A program made the translations under genes and the position numbers. A stretch of DNA of 7,969 nucleotides from Pseudomonadota bacterium (GTDB lineage: Bacteria > Pseudomonadota > Gammaproteobacteria > Burkholderiales > Burkholderiaceae_C), in NCBI GenBank assembly GCA_023438115.1, contig JAEZEB010000303.1, forward strand, positions 1 through 7,969. The letters run 5' to 3'. The notes under the pieces are model-generated. The model searched no databases. It was given only the letters and a program-made list of their open reading frames with translations, and was not told where the DNA came from. Shown here piece after piece: positions 1 through 7,969 of this stretch (position 1 is its first letter; each line of letters begins with the position of its first letter).

Positions 1-228
1 TTCCTGGCCGACGAAGCCCTGCACCTCGGCGCGGAAGCGCTCCTGCTTTTCCGTCGGCAGCGCCTTGAAACCGTCGCGCACGGAATCGATGAAGAACTGC
101 TCCCCGAAGGGAAAGCTCATCGACAGCGCATTGAACAGCGCCGTGCGGAACGCATCGCCGGCGCACCAGTGGCGCGCGATCGGCTGCTCCATGTCGACGA
201 GCAGGCGGCGGACGACGAGATCGGTCAT
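1..228 (-). CDS. Predicted metal-dependent hydrolase (PF10118/COG3687), N-terminal part only
   Basis: Reading the minus strand from the ATG at 228 gives 76 uninterrupted residues that run off the left edge of the window. The N-terminus begins MTDLVVRRLLVDMEQPIARH. It continues with a CAGDAFRTALFNALS stretch and the segment SMSFPFGEQFFIDSVR, which I recognise as the conserved start of the PF10118 'predicted metal-dependent hydrolase' family. Members are usually nearly 300 residues, so roughly a quarter is present. The reaction and substrate are not established, and the metal ligands would lie in the missing part. There is no strong Shine-Dalgarno upstream (GACACTATCTT precedes the ATG), but the start matches the family N-terminus. 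The gene diverges from a TetR-type regulator across an 84-bp gap with two identical palindromes, so it is probably that regulator's target. The family call is from memory of the motif. Confidence 0.8.
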   Translation of the reverse strand, partial: MTDLVVRRLLVDMEQPIARHWCAGDAFRTALFNALSMSFPFGEQFFIDSVRDGFKALPTEKQERFRAEVQGFVGQE

Positions 229-253
229 AAGATAGTGTCGGTGCCCGAGGCGC

Positions 254-269
254 GGTACATGTTCGTACC
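254..269. promoter_or_regulatory. Palindromic operator, left copy (GGTAC-N6-GTACC)
   Basis: The sequence GGTAC-atgttc-GTACC is an inverted repeat with 5-bp arms and a 6-bp spacer. The same arms and spacer length recur 34 bp to the right (centre to centre). The site lies between divergent hydrolase and TetR genes and covers the predicted transcription start of the hydrolase. TetR dimers commonly bind palindromes of about this size in such gaps, so this is the likely binding site of the adjacent regulator. The palindrome is seen directly; the binding protein is inferred. Confidence 0.6.
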
Positions 270-298
270 ATGCTGGCACCGGGAATTGGTACTGTCAA
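270..298 (-). promoter_or_regulatory. Candidate sigma70 promoter for the PF10118 hydrolase
   Basis: On the minus strand a perfect -35 box TTGACA (plus 293-298) is followed after 17 bases by CAGCAT (plus 270-275), a weak -10 matching 3 of 6 consensus positions. Transcription would begin near 262-264, leaving a leader of about 35 bases before the hydrolase ATG at 228. The -35 box forms the centre of the right-hand palindrome, and the predicted start falls inside the left-hand one. A protein bound at either site would therefore block this promoter. The perfect -35 and correct spacing support the call; the poor -10 limits confidence. Confidence 0.5.
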
Positions 299-303
299 GT
301 ACC
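288..303. promoter_or_regulatory. Palindromic operator, right copy (GGTAC-N6-GTACC)
   Basis: The sequence GGTAC-tgtcaa-GTACC repeats the arms and spacer length of the left copy with an unrelated spacer. One more T/A pair (287/304) extends it to TGGTAC...GTACCA. Its spacer contains the minus-strand -35 box TTGACA of the hydrolase promoter. It ends 9 bases before the TetR ATG at 313, so occupancy could also repress the regulator's own gene. Confidence 0.62.
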
Positions 304-312
304 AGCAGGACC

Positions 313-891
313 ATGAACTCCGATTTCGCCACGCTCGAGCCCGACACCACCCTCCACCAGCACCGCAGCCGCCTGCTCGAGGGCATGGCGGTGGCCGTGG
401 CGCAGAAGGGCTATGCGGACACGACCATCGCCGACGTCGTGCGCGAGGCGAGCGTGTCGCGGCGCACGTTCTACGAGCATTTCTCGACGAAGGCCGAATG
501 CTTCGTGGCGCTGTACGGCGCGGCCAGCCACAATGCGCTGAAGGTGCTGCGGCAGGCGATCGATCCTTCGCACGGCTGGGAAGAGCAGCTCGAGCGCGCC
601 CTCGGCGCCTACCTGGGCGCGATGGCGGCCAATCCGGCGCTGATGCGCACGCTGTTCATCGAGATCCTGCATCTCGGCCCCGAGGGTCTGGCCGCGCGCC
701 GGCGCGTGAACCAGGAGATCGCCGACTACATGGTGGCGATGGTGCGGGACGTCACGCCGGAGCTCGCGATGGCCGTCGTCGGCGGCATCCACGAACTGGT
801 GCTGCAGGCGATCGAGGACGGCCACGTCGACGAACTGCCGCAGCTCACGCGCACGGCCACCGCGCTGGTGCGTGCCGTGGCGCATCGCTGA
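313..891 (+). CDS. TetR/AcrR-family transcriptional regulator
   Basis: A 192-residue protein, a normal length for TetR-family one-component repressors. The N-terminal three-helix DNA-binding domain spans about residues 18-66. Its helix-turn-helix includes TTIADVVREASVSRRTFYEHF (about 37-57), followed by the typical STKAECF cap (58-64). The remaining 125 or so residues are helical and variable, as expected for a ligand-binding and dimerisation domain, so the ligand cannot be read from sequence. The ATG at 313 is chosen because the HTH then begins about 20-35 residues in. Longer in-frame starts at 169 or 259 would put the operators inside the gene and overlap the divergent hydrolase gene or its leader. 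An AGGA lies only 2 bases before this ATG, so the ribosome site is suboptimal. The gene probably represses the divergent PF10118 gene, and perhaps itself, through the paired palindromes upstream. Confidence 0.87.
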   Translation: MNSDFATLEPDTTLHQHRSRLLEGMAVAVAQKGYADTTIADVVREASVSRRTFYEHFSTKAECFVALYGAASHNALKVLRQAIDPSHGWEEQLERALGAYLGAMAANPALMRTLFIEILHLGPEGLAARRRVNQEIADYMVAMVRDVTPELAMAVVGGIHELVLQAIEDGHVDELPQLTRTATALVRAVAHR

Positions 892-902
892 AGCCACCGG
901 AG

Positions 903-989
903 CCTTGTCATCCCGGCCTCGAGCCGGGATCCACGCGGCGCCCGATCGGCCGCCGTCGTGGATTGCGGCTCCAGGCCGCAATGACAAGG
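903..989. repeat. Palindromic intergenic repeat element, copy 1 (three-hairpin fold)
   Basis: The 87-bp element has inverted ends CCTTGTCAT (903-911) and ATGACAAGG (981-989). Inside are three hairpins. Hairpin one is ATCCCGGC/GCCGGGAT with a 5-base loop (910-930). The central stem is ATCCACG plus CGGCG pairing with CGCCG and CGTGGAT (929-963), with one bulged T. Hairpin three is ATTGCGGC/GCCGCAAT with a 5-base loop (962-982). A second copy, about 88% identical over 83 bp by hand alignment, lies inverted at 3860-3941. It sits between the convergent ends of the TetR gene and hppA. It resembles REP/BIME-type or MITE-like palindromic repeats. It could also act as a transcription barrier in both directions, but neither side has the T-run of an intrinsic terminator. 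Confidence 0.85.
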
Positions 990-1016
990 TGAGAACGCCT
1001 GTGCGGGAGCGGCGCG

Positions 1017-3083
<2,067 letters not shown>

Positions 3084-3115
3084 CTAAGTTTCTCCTGTCG
3101 GTTCGCTTGAGTCTT

Positions 3116-3145
3116 AGCGGGGCGCCAACGCCGCGGTACCCCGCT
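3116..3145 (-). other. Potential hairpin in the hppA leader
   Basis: AGCGGGG (3116-3122) and CCCCGCT (3139-3145) form a 7-bp GC-rich stem with a 16-base loop. It lies about 20 bases upstream of the hppA ribosome-binding site on the minus strand. If it is transcribed it would sit in the 5' leader of hppA. It has no T-run and matches no riboswitch that I recognise. A chance origin is possible in such GC-rich DNA. Confidence 0.25.
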
Positions 3146-3162
3146 GCGTTGCTTCCTCGTGA

Positions 3163-3176
3163 CTCCTTCGAAGGAG
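3163..3176. promoter_or_regulatory. 14-bp perfect palindrome between hppA and ppa
   Basis: CTCCTTCGAAGGAG is self-complementary with no mismatch and no spacer. It lies in the 225-bp gap (3084-3308) from which hppA and ppa are transcribed divergently, 80 bp from the hppA start and 133 bp from the ppa start. A dimeric regulator could bind here and coordinate both pyrophosphatase genes, but no binding protein is identifiable. The rest of the gap holds no open reading frame I would support. The minus-strand hexamer TATATT (plus 3196-3201) could be an hppA -10, but I find no matching -35. Confidence 0.3.
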
Positions 3177-3258
3177 ACGATTGGCCAACAGGCGGAATAT
3201 ACGGCCGAAGGTGCGAACCTCTTCACGTTCGCGACGGGGGGTGCGGCTTCCGCCCCAC

Positions 3259-3264
3259 TAAAAT
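3259..3264 (+). promoter_or_regulatory. Candidate -10 box for ppa
   Basis: TAAAAT matches the -10 consensus at 5 of 6 positions and stands out in GC-rich surroundings. Transcription would begin near 3271, leaving a leader of about 38 bases before the ppa ATG at 3309. The DNA 16-18 bases upstream is G-rich with no recognisable -35, so the promoter would be weak or activator-dependent if real. Confidence 0.32.
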
Positions 3265-3308
3265 CAGGGTTTGTCCCGATCCACCGGTCTTTTCCCTACA
3301 ACCAAATC

Positions 3309-3851
3309 ATGTCCCTCGACGCAGTCACCCCCGGCAAGAACGTTCCCGACGCCTTCAACGTGATCATCGAGATCCCGATGAACGCGGATCCCGTGAAGTA
3401 CGAGGTGGACAAGGAAACCGGCGCCATCTTCGTGGACCGCTTCATGTCCACGGCCATGCACTACCCCACCAACTACGGCTACGTGCCGCGCACGATCAGC
3501 GGCGACGGCGACCCGGTGGACGTGCTGGTGATCACGCCCGTGCCCCTGATCCCCGGCGTGGTGGTGCCCTGCCGTCCCATCGGCATCCTGAAGATGCAGG
3601 ACGAGGCCGGCGACGACGCCAAGGTGCTGGCGGTGCCCACCGACAAGATCCTCTCCATCTACACGCAGTGGCAGAAGCCGGAAGACCTGAACCCGCTGCG
3701 CCTGAAGACCATTGCCCACTTCTTCGAGCACTACAAGGACCTGGAGCCCGGCAAGTGGGTGAAGGTGCTGGGCTGGGAAGGCCCGGAAAGCGCCAAGCAG
3801 GAAGTGCTGGACGGCATCGCCAACTACAAGAAGGCGAATCCGGAGGGTTGA
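3309..3851 (+). CDS. ppa: Soluble inorganic pyrophosphatase, family I
   Basis: A 180-residue cytoplasmic enzyme that hydrolyses PPi to two phosphates with Mg2+, pulling biosynthetic reactions forward. Its length is typical of bacterial family I enzymes. The signature GDGDPVDVLV (65-74) supplies the metal-binding aspartates Asp66, Asp68 and Asp71. Further active-site residues line up one position later than in the E. coli enzyme: Glu21, Lys30, Glu32, Arg44, Tyr52, Tyr56, Asp98, Asp103, Lys105, Tyr142 and Lys143. None is missing. The ATG at 3309 gives the standard N-terminus MSLDAVTPGKNVPDAFNV. The in-frame ATG at 3159 would add 50 residues foreign to the family and overlap the 14-bp palindrome. 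No clear Shine-Dalgarno precedes 3309 (CCCTACAACCAAATC). The gene is divergent from hppA and followed by repeat copy 2. Confidence 0.97.
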   Translation: MSLDAVTPGKNVPDAFNVIIEIPMNADPVKYEVDKETGAIFVDRFMSTAMHYPTNYGYVPRTISGDGDPVDVLVITPVPLIPGVVVPCRPIGILKMQDEAGDDAKVLAVPTDKILSIYTQWQKPEDLNPLRLKTIAHFFEHYKDLEPGKWVKVLGWEGPESAKQEVLDGIANYKKANPEG

Positions 3852-3859
3852 AGCCCTCG

Positions 3860-3941
3860 TTGTCATTGCGGCCTCGAGCCGCAATCCATGCGGCGCGTGA
3901 TCAGGCGCCGCATGGATCCCGGGTCGAGCCCGGGATGACAA
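3860..3941. repeat. Palindromic intergenic repeat element, copy 2 (inverted relative to copy 1)
   Basis: The 82-bp element is bounded by TTGTCAT (3860-3866) and ATGACAA (3935-3941). It contains three hairpins. The first is ATTGCGGC/GCCGCAAT with a 5-base loop (3865-3885). The central stem is 13 bp and perfect, with an 8-base loop (3884-3917). The third is ATCCCGGG/CCCGGGAT with a 5-base loop (3916-3936). Its reverse complement aligns with 905-987 with 9 mismatches and one gap. It starts 8 bases after the ppa stop codon and ends 15 bases before the end of the convergent FemAB-like gene. Its role is unknown: REP/MITE-like repeat, transcription barrier or mRNA 3'-end protector are the main options. 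Confidence 0.85.
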
Positions 3942-3956
3942 GGATGGTGCGCGGCA

Positions 3957-5108
3957 TCAGTCGCCGTGCCGGAAGGGCGAGCGCCCCTCCAGGTGCTCCA
4001 TGTAGCCCGCGATCCCCCGTCCTTCCCGCTCCAGGAATTTCTCCACCGCATCGGCGAAGGCCGGGTGCGCCAGCCAGTGCGCGCTGGTCGTCTTCACCGG
4101 CATCAGGGCGCGCGCCATCTTGTGCTCGCCCTGCGCGCCGCCCTCGAAGCGCTGGAAGCCGTTGGCTATGCACCAGGCCAGCGGCTGGTAGTAGCAGGCC
4201 TCGAAGTGGAGGCAATCCACCCGCTCCAGCGCGCCCCAGTAGCGGCCGTAGGCCACGGCGTCGCCCAGGCCGATCAGGCTGCTGGCGATCGGCTTGCCGC
4301 CGCGCTCGGCGATGAACAGCAGCCAGTCCTCCGGCATGTCCGCAGCCATGCGCGCGAAGAAATCGCGCGTGAGGTAGGGCGCGTTGCCGTGCTCCAGGTA
4401 GGTGCGTTCGTAGCAGCGGTAGAAGAAGTCCCACTCGCCGGCCGCGATCTGCGCGCCGCGAGCGTGCCGGAACGTGACACCCGCCTCGGCCACCTTGCGC
4501 CGCTCCTGGCGGATCTTCTTGCGCTTCTCCTGCGCCAGGCTGGCGAGGAATGCGTCGAAGTCCGGATAGTTGGCGTTGGACCAGTGGAACTGCACGGTGT
4601 GGCGCAGCATCAGGCCCGCATCGCTGCAGGCGCGGATATCCGCCTCGTCACCGAAGAGCAGGTGCCAGGACGACACCCGCCGGCGGCGGCACCAGGCCAG
4701 CACGGACTGCACCAGCGCGGCGCGCGCCTTGTCGTCGCGCGCGAGCAGGCGCGGGCCGGGCACCGGCGTGAAGGGCACGGCGGTCAGCGCCTTGGGGTAG
4801 TAGCGCAAGCCATGCTCCTCGTAGGCGTTGGCCCAGGCCCAGTCGAAGACGTACTCGCCGTAGGAGTGGCTCTTCAGGTACAGCGGGCAGGCGGCATGCA
4901 GCTCGTCCCCTTCCCACAGCGTGACGAACTGCGGCGACCAGCCCGTCTCGCGCACGGCGCTGCCGCTGTCATGCAGCGCGGCGAGGTAGGCATGGCGCAT
5001 GAACGGGGACCCGCCCGAACGCGCGAGCAGCGCATCCCACGCGGATGCGTCCGCCTCCGACGGCGCGGCCAGCACCCGGGTGACATAATCGTTCGAGATG
5101 TCCGGCAC
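3957..5108 (-). CDS. FemAB-like / GNAT-fold acyltransferase family protein (COG3146, PF04339)
   Basis: With a GTG start at 5108 the protein has 383 residues and begins MPDISNDYVTRVLAAPSEAD. I recognise it as the family annotated as 'GNAT family N-acetyltransferase' or 'peptidogalycan biosynthesis protein' in proteobacteria. Supporting segments are FMRHAYLAALHDSGSA near the N-terminus, PLYLKSHSYGEYVFDWAWA, the basic stretch KRKKIRQERRK (about 195-205), YRCYERTYLEHG, and the C-terminal EGGAQGEHKMARAL (about 322-335). There is no signal peptide or membrane segment, so it is probably cytoplasmic. The acyl donor and acceptor are unknown. FemAB relatives move aminoacyl groups from tRNA into cell-wall precursors, but that role is not shown for this family. 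The start is uncertain: GTG at 5078 is possible, whereas ATG at 5204 would overlap nadE by about 90 bp. The gene converges on ppa and diverges from nadE. Confidence 0.82.
   Translation of the reverse strand: MPDISNDYVTRVLAAPSEADASAWDALLARSGGSPFMRHAYLAALHDSGSAVRETGWSPQFVTLWEGDELHAACPLYLKSHSYGEYVFDWAWANAYEEHGLRYYPKALTAVPFTPVPGPRLLARDDKARAALVQSVLAWCRRRRVSSWHLLFGDEADIRACSDAGLMLRHTVQFHWSNANYPDFDAFLASLAQEKRKKIRQERRKVAEAGVTFRHARGAQIAAGEWDFFYRCYERTYLEHGNAPYLTRDFFARMAADMPEDWLLFIAERGGKPIASSLIGLGDAVAYGRYWGALERVDCLHFEACYYQPLAWCIANGFQRFEGGAQGEHKMARALMPVKTTSAHWLAHPAFADAVEKFLEREGRGIAGYMEHLEGRSPFRHGD
5081..5089 (+). promoter_or_regulatory. Candidate extended -10 promoter for nadE
   Basis: TGACATAAT matches the extended -10 pattern TGn-TATAAT with one change in the hexamer (CATAAT, 5 of 6). 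Transcription would start near 5096, leaving about 20 bases before the nadE ATG at 5116. No -35 is visible 17 bases upstream (cggcgc), as expected when an extended -10 carries the promoter. If the divergent acyltransferase gene starts at 5108, this promoter lies within its first ten codons. Confidence 0.45.
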
Positions 5109-5115
5109 GTCTGGT

Positions 5116-6780
5116 ATGACACTCAAAATCTGTACGGCCCAGCTCAACGTCACCGTCGGCGATACCGCCGGCAACGCGCAAAAGATCATCGACGCCGCCC
5201 GCACCGCCTACGAGCAGGGTGCGCGCCTCGTCGTCACGCCGGAGCTTTCGATCTGCGGCTATCCGGCCGAAGACCTGCTGCTGCGGCCGGCGTTCATCGA
5301 TGCCTGCGATGATGCCGTGAAACGGGTCGCCCGCGAGCTCGCGGGGTTGAAGGGCCTGCACGTGGTGGTGGGCCACCCGCACGGCGGCGCCATCCGCGGC
5401 CGCTCGGTCGAAGTGCAGCAGCGCTACAACGCCGCCAGCGTGCTGTGCGAGGGCCGGGTGCTGGAGACCTACGCCAAGCGCGAGCTCCCCAACTACCAGG
5501 TCTTCGACGAATACCGCTACTTCACGCGCGGGCAGGGCACCTGCGTGTTCCAGGTCGAAGGCATCAACGTCGGCCTGCTGATCTGCGAGGACGCCTGGTT
5601 CCCCGAGCCCGCGCGGCTGGCCCGCGCCTCCGGCGCGCAGCTGCTGGTGGTGCCCAACGCCTCGCCCTTCCACGCCGGCAAGAGCGGCGAGCGGCTCGCG
5701 CAGATGATGGGCCGCGCGCAGGACGTCGAGCTGCCGCTGGTCTACGCGCACCTGGTGGGCGGGCAGGACGAGGTGGTGTTCGACGGCGCCTCGTTCGCGG
5801 TCAATGCCGACGGCAGCCTGGCCGCCATCGCGCCGGCTTTCGTGGAGGACCTGTTCTTCGTCGAGGCCAACGCCGCGGGCGAAGAGGTGGCGCTCTCGGG
5901 TCCCAAGGCCGCCCAGCCGGATGGCGAGGCCGAACTGTGGCACGCGCTCGTGATGGGCGTGCGCGATTACGTGGGCAAGAACGGCTTTCCCGGCGTGCTG
6001 CTGGGGCTGTCGGGCGGCATCGATTCCGCGCTGGTTCTTGCCATCGCCGTGGACGCGCTCGGGCCCGACAAGGTGCGCACGCTGATGATGCCCTCGCCGT
6101 ACACGGCGGAGATGTCGTGGACGGACGCGGCGGAGATGGCGCGGCGGCTGAAGGTGCGCTACGACGAAATCTCGATCAAGCCGATGTTCGAGACCTTCCG
6201 CCAGTCGCTCGCGCAGGAGTTCGCCGGCCTCGCGGAAGACACGACCGAGGAGAACATCCAGGCGCGCATCCGCGGCGTGCTGCTGATGGCGCTGTCCAAC
6301 AAGTTCGGCAGCATCGTGCTGACCACCGGCAACAAGAGCGAGATGGCCACCGGCTACGCCACGCTGTACGGCGACATGGCCGGCGGCTTCGCGGTGCTGA
6401 AGGACGTGCTCAAGACGGTGGTGTTCAAGCTCGCGCGCTGGCGCAACGCCAACGATCCCTACGGCACCGGCGAGAACCCCATCCCCGAGCGCATCATCAC
6501 GCGCCCGCCCAGCGCCGAACTGCGCGCCGACCAGGTGGACCAGGACAGCCTGCCGCCCTACGAGATCCTGGACGGCATCCTCTCGCGCTACATGGAGAAC
6601 GACCACGGCATCGAGGACATCGTGGCCGAGGGCTTCGACCGCGCGGTGGTGGAGCGCGTGGCGCGCCTGATCCGCATCAGCGAGTACAAGCGCCGCCAGG
6701 CGCCGGTGGGCATCCGCGTGACGCACCGCAGCTTCGGCAAGGATTGGCGCTATCCTATTACCGGAAAATTCAAAGCCTAG
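5116..6780 (+). CDS. nadE: Glutamine-dependent NAD+ synthase
   Basis: A 554-residue two-domain cytoplasmic enzyme for the last step of NAD+ synthesis: deamido-NAD+ + ATP + glutamine to NAD+ + AMP + PPi + glutamate. The N-terminal nitrilase-type amidase domain (about 1-260) releases ammonia from glutamine and has its full triad: Glu43 (TPELSICGYP), Lys121 (YAKRELPNYQVFDE) and Cys157 (LLICEDAWFPE). The C-terminal synthase domain (about 275-554) carries the ATP-pyrophosphatase loop SGGIDS (299-304) and TTGNKSE (403-409), then the conserved RPPSAELRADQVDQDSLPPY. The ATG at 5116 gives the usual MTLKICTAQLN start. The in-frame ATG at 5098 adds six unconserved residues and would lie almost on the predicted transcription start. 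No clear Shine-Dalgarno precedes 5116. Only 17 bases separate the stop from glnB, so co-transcription is likely. Confidence 0.97.
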   Translation: MTLKICTAQLNVTVGDTAGNAQKIIDAARTAYEQGARLVVTPELSICGYPAEDLLLRPAFIDACDDAVKRVARELAGLKGLHVVVGHPHGGAIRGRSVEVQQRYNAASVLCEGRVLETYAKRELPNYQVFDEYRYFTRGQGTCVFQVEGINVGLLICEDAWFPEPARLARASGAQLLVVPNASPFHAGKSGERLAQMMGRAQDVELPLVYAHLVGGQDEVVFDGASFAVNADGSLAAIAPAFVEDLFFVEANAAGEEVALSGPKAAQPDGEAELWHALVMGVRDYVGKNGFPGVLLGLSGGIDSALVLAIAVDALGPDKVRTLMMPSPYTAEMSWTDAAEMARRLKVRYDEISIKPMFETFRQSLAQEFAGLAEDTTEENIQARIRGVLLMALSNKFGSIVLTTGNKSEMATGYATLYGDMAGGFAVLKDVLKTVVFKLARWRNANDPYGTGENPIPERIITRPPSAELRADQVDQDSLPPYEILDGILSRYMENDHGIEDIVAEGFDRAVVERVARLIRISEYKRRQAPVGIRVTHRSFGKDWRYPITGKFKA

Positions 6781-6797
6781 GACCCGAGAGAGAGCCC

Positions 6798-7136
6798 ATG
6801 AAACAGATCACCGCCGTCGTCAAGCCGTTCAAGCTGGAGGAGGTCCGCGAAGGGCTCGCCGAGTGCGGGGTGACCGGGCTCACCGTCACCGAGGTCAAGG
6901 GCTTCGGGCGCCAGAAGGGCCACACCGAGCTCTATCGCGGCGCCGAGTACGTCGTCGACTTTCTTCCGAAGGTGAAGCTCGAGCTCGTCATCGAGGACGA
7001 GATGGTCGAAAAGGCGGTCGAGGCGATCCGCACGTCGGCCTACACCGGGCGCATCGGCGACGGCAAGATCTTCGTCTCGAGCATCGACGACGCAATTCGA
7101 ATTCGTACTGGCGAGCGCGGAGACGCCGCCGTATGA
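6798..7136 (+). CDS. glnB: Nitrogen regulatory protein PII
   Basis: A 112-residue trimeric signal protein that senses ATP/ADP and 2-oxoglutarate. In its modified or free state it controls glutamine synthetase adenylylation and NtrB/NtrC. All signature regions are present. The T-loop runs from about 37 to 55 with Tyr51, the uridylylation site, in GHTELYRGAEYVVDFLPKVK. Gln39 and Lys58 contact 2-oxoglutarate in relatives. The B-loop is TGRIGDGKIFV (83-93), and the C-loop holds Arg101 and Arg103 in IRIRTGE. Length and end match E. coli GlnB. The ATG at 6798 follows a weak purine-rich GAGAGAGAG. It lies 17 bases after nadE and 57 bases before glnA. GlnB versus GlnK cannot be settled from sequence alone; the glnA neighbour and the absence of amtB favour GlnB. 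Leucine and valine codons lean to CTC and GTC more than in nadE. Confidence 0.95.
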   Translation: MKQITAVVKPFKLEEVREGLAECGVTGLTVTEVKGFGRQKGHTELYRGAEYVVDFLPKVKLELVIEDEMVEKAVEAIRTSAYTGRIGDGKIFVSSIDDAIRIRTGERGDAAV

Positions 7137-7142
7137 GACCTA

Positions 7143-7160
7143 GCCTCTGGGGGCAGAGGC
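7143..7160 (+). other. Hairpin between glnB and glnA
   Basis: GCCTCTG-gggg-CAGAGGC is a perfect 7-bp stem with a GGGG loop. It starts 7 bases after the glnB stop and ends 33 bases before the glnA ATG. The sequence after it (atcgcatgac) has no T-run, so it is not a standard intrinsic terminator. It could stabilise or delimit a glnB transcript, or lower read-through into glnA, giving the two genes different levels. No separate glnA promoter is evident in the remaining gap. Confidence 0.45.
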
Positions 7161-7193
7161 ATCGCATGACCACTGGAAAGGGAAGCACGACAA

Positions 7194-7969
<776 letters not shown>

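Noticed and set aside
169..312. Longer TetR start at 169
   Set aside because: It would add 48 residues unlike the family, overlap the divergent hydrolase start and bury both operators in coding sequence.
903..989. Repeat copy 1 as a standard intrinsic terminator
   Set aside because: None of its hairpins is followed by a T-run on either strand. Some termination effect is possible but not shown by sequence.
3966..5312. 448-residue plus-strand frame opposite the FemAB-like gene
   Set aside because: It is a shadow of the minus-strand gene, which has recognisable conserved segments.
4969..6726. 585-residue minus-strand open frame opposite nadE
   Set aside because: The composition is a His/Arg/Ala-rich shadow, while the opposite strand encodes a complete NAD synthase with all catalytic residues.
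5445..7136. Long plus-strand frame that seems to fuse about 450 residues to PII
   Set aside because: The upstream part is nadE read in the wrong frame (Arg-rich, no domain). The true glnB start is the ATG at 6798.

Overview
The window is GC-rich bacterial chromosome, densely packed with complete housekeeping genes. The GC bias and the protein types suggest a betaproteobacterium, probably in Burkholderiales: a class I soluble PPase of the MSLD..PGKNVPDAFNV type, a two-domain NAD synthase beginning MTLKICTAQLN, and PII directly downstream of nadE. This placement comes from remembered family features, not from a search.

Layout. Positions 1-228 (minus) hold the start of a PF10118/COG3687 predicted metal-dependent hydrolase, divergent from a TetR-family regulator at 313-891 (plus). 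The gap between them carries two copies of the same palindrome, GGTAC-N6-GTACC. They overlap a likely hydrolase promoter, so this looks like a regulator-target pair. Next come a membrane H+-pumping pyrophosphatase (hppA, 1017-3083, minus) and a soluble pyrophosphatase (ppa, 3309-3851, plus), transcribed divergently from a 225-bp gap. A FemAB-like/GNAT-fold protein (3957-5108, minus) follows, divergent from glutamine-dependent NAD+ synthase (nadE, 5116-6780, plus) with almost no gap. Directly downstream of nadE, on the same strand, are PII (glnB, 6798-7136) and glutamine synthetase (glnA, 7194 to the window end, truncated).

The gene products connect biochemically. GlnA makes glutamine, PII reports nitrogen status to the system that adjusts GlnA, NadE consumes glutamine and ATP and releases PPi, and the two pyrophosphatases remove PPi, one of them recovering its energy as a proton gradient. 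Whether the genes are co-regulated cannot be seen here.

The most unusual non-coding structure is a pair of about 83-bp palindromic elements at 903-989 and 3860-3941. They lie in inverted orientation in the two convergent gaps that bracket the hppA-ppa pair. Each folds into three hairpins closed by TTGTCAT/ATGACAA ends. Differences between the copies include two compensatory base-pair swaps, which suggests that the fold itself is maintained. I found no CRISPR array, tRNA, rRNA, transposase or phage gene. The genes all belong to known families, and I see no evidence of a wholly new multi-gene system. The points worth following up are the repeat element, the double operator and the glnB-glnA junction.
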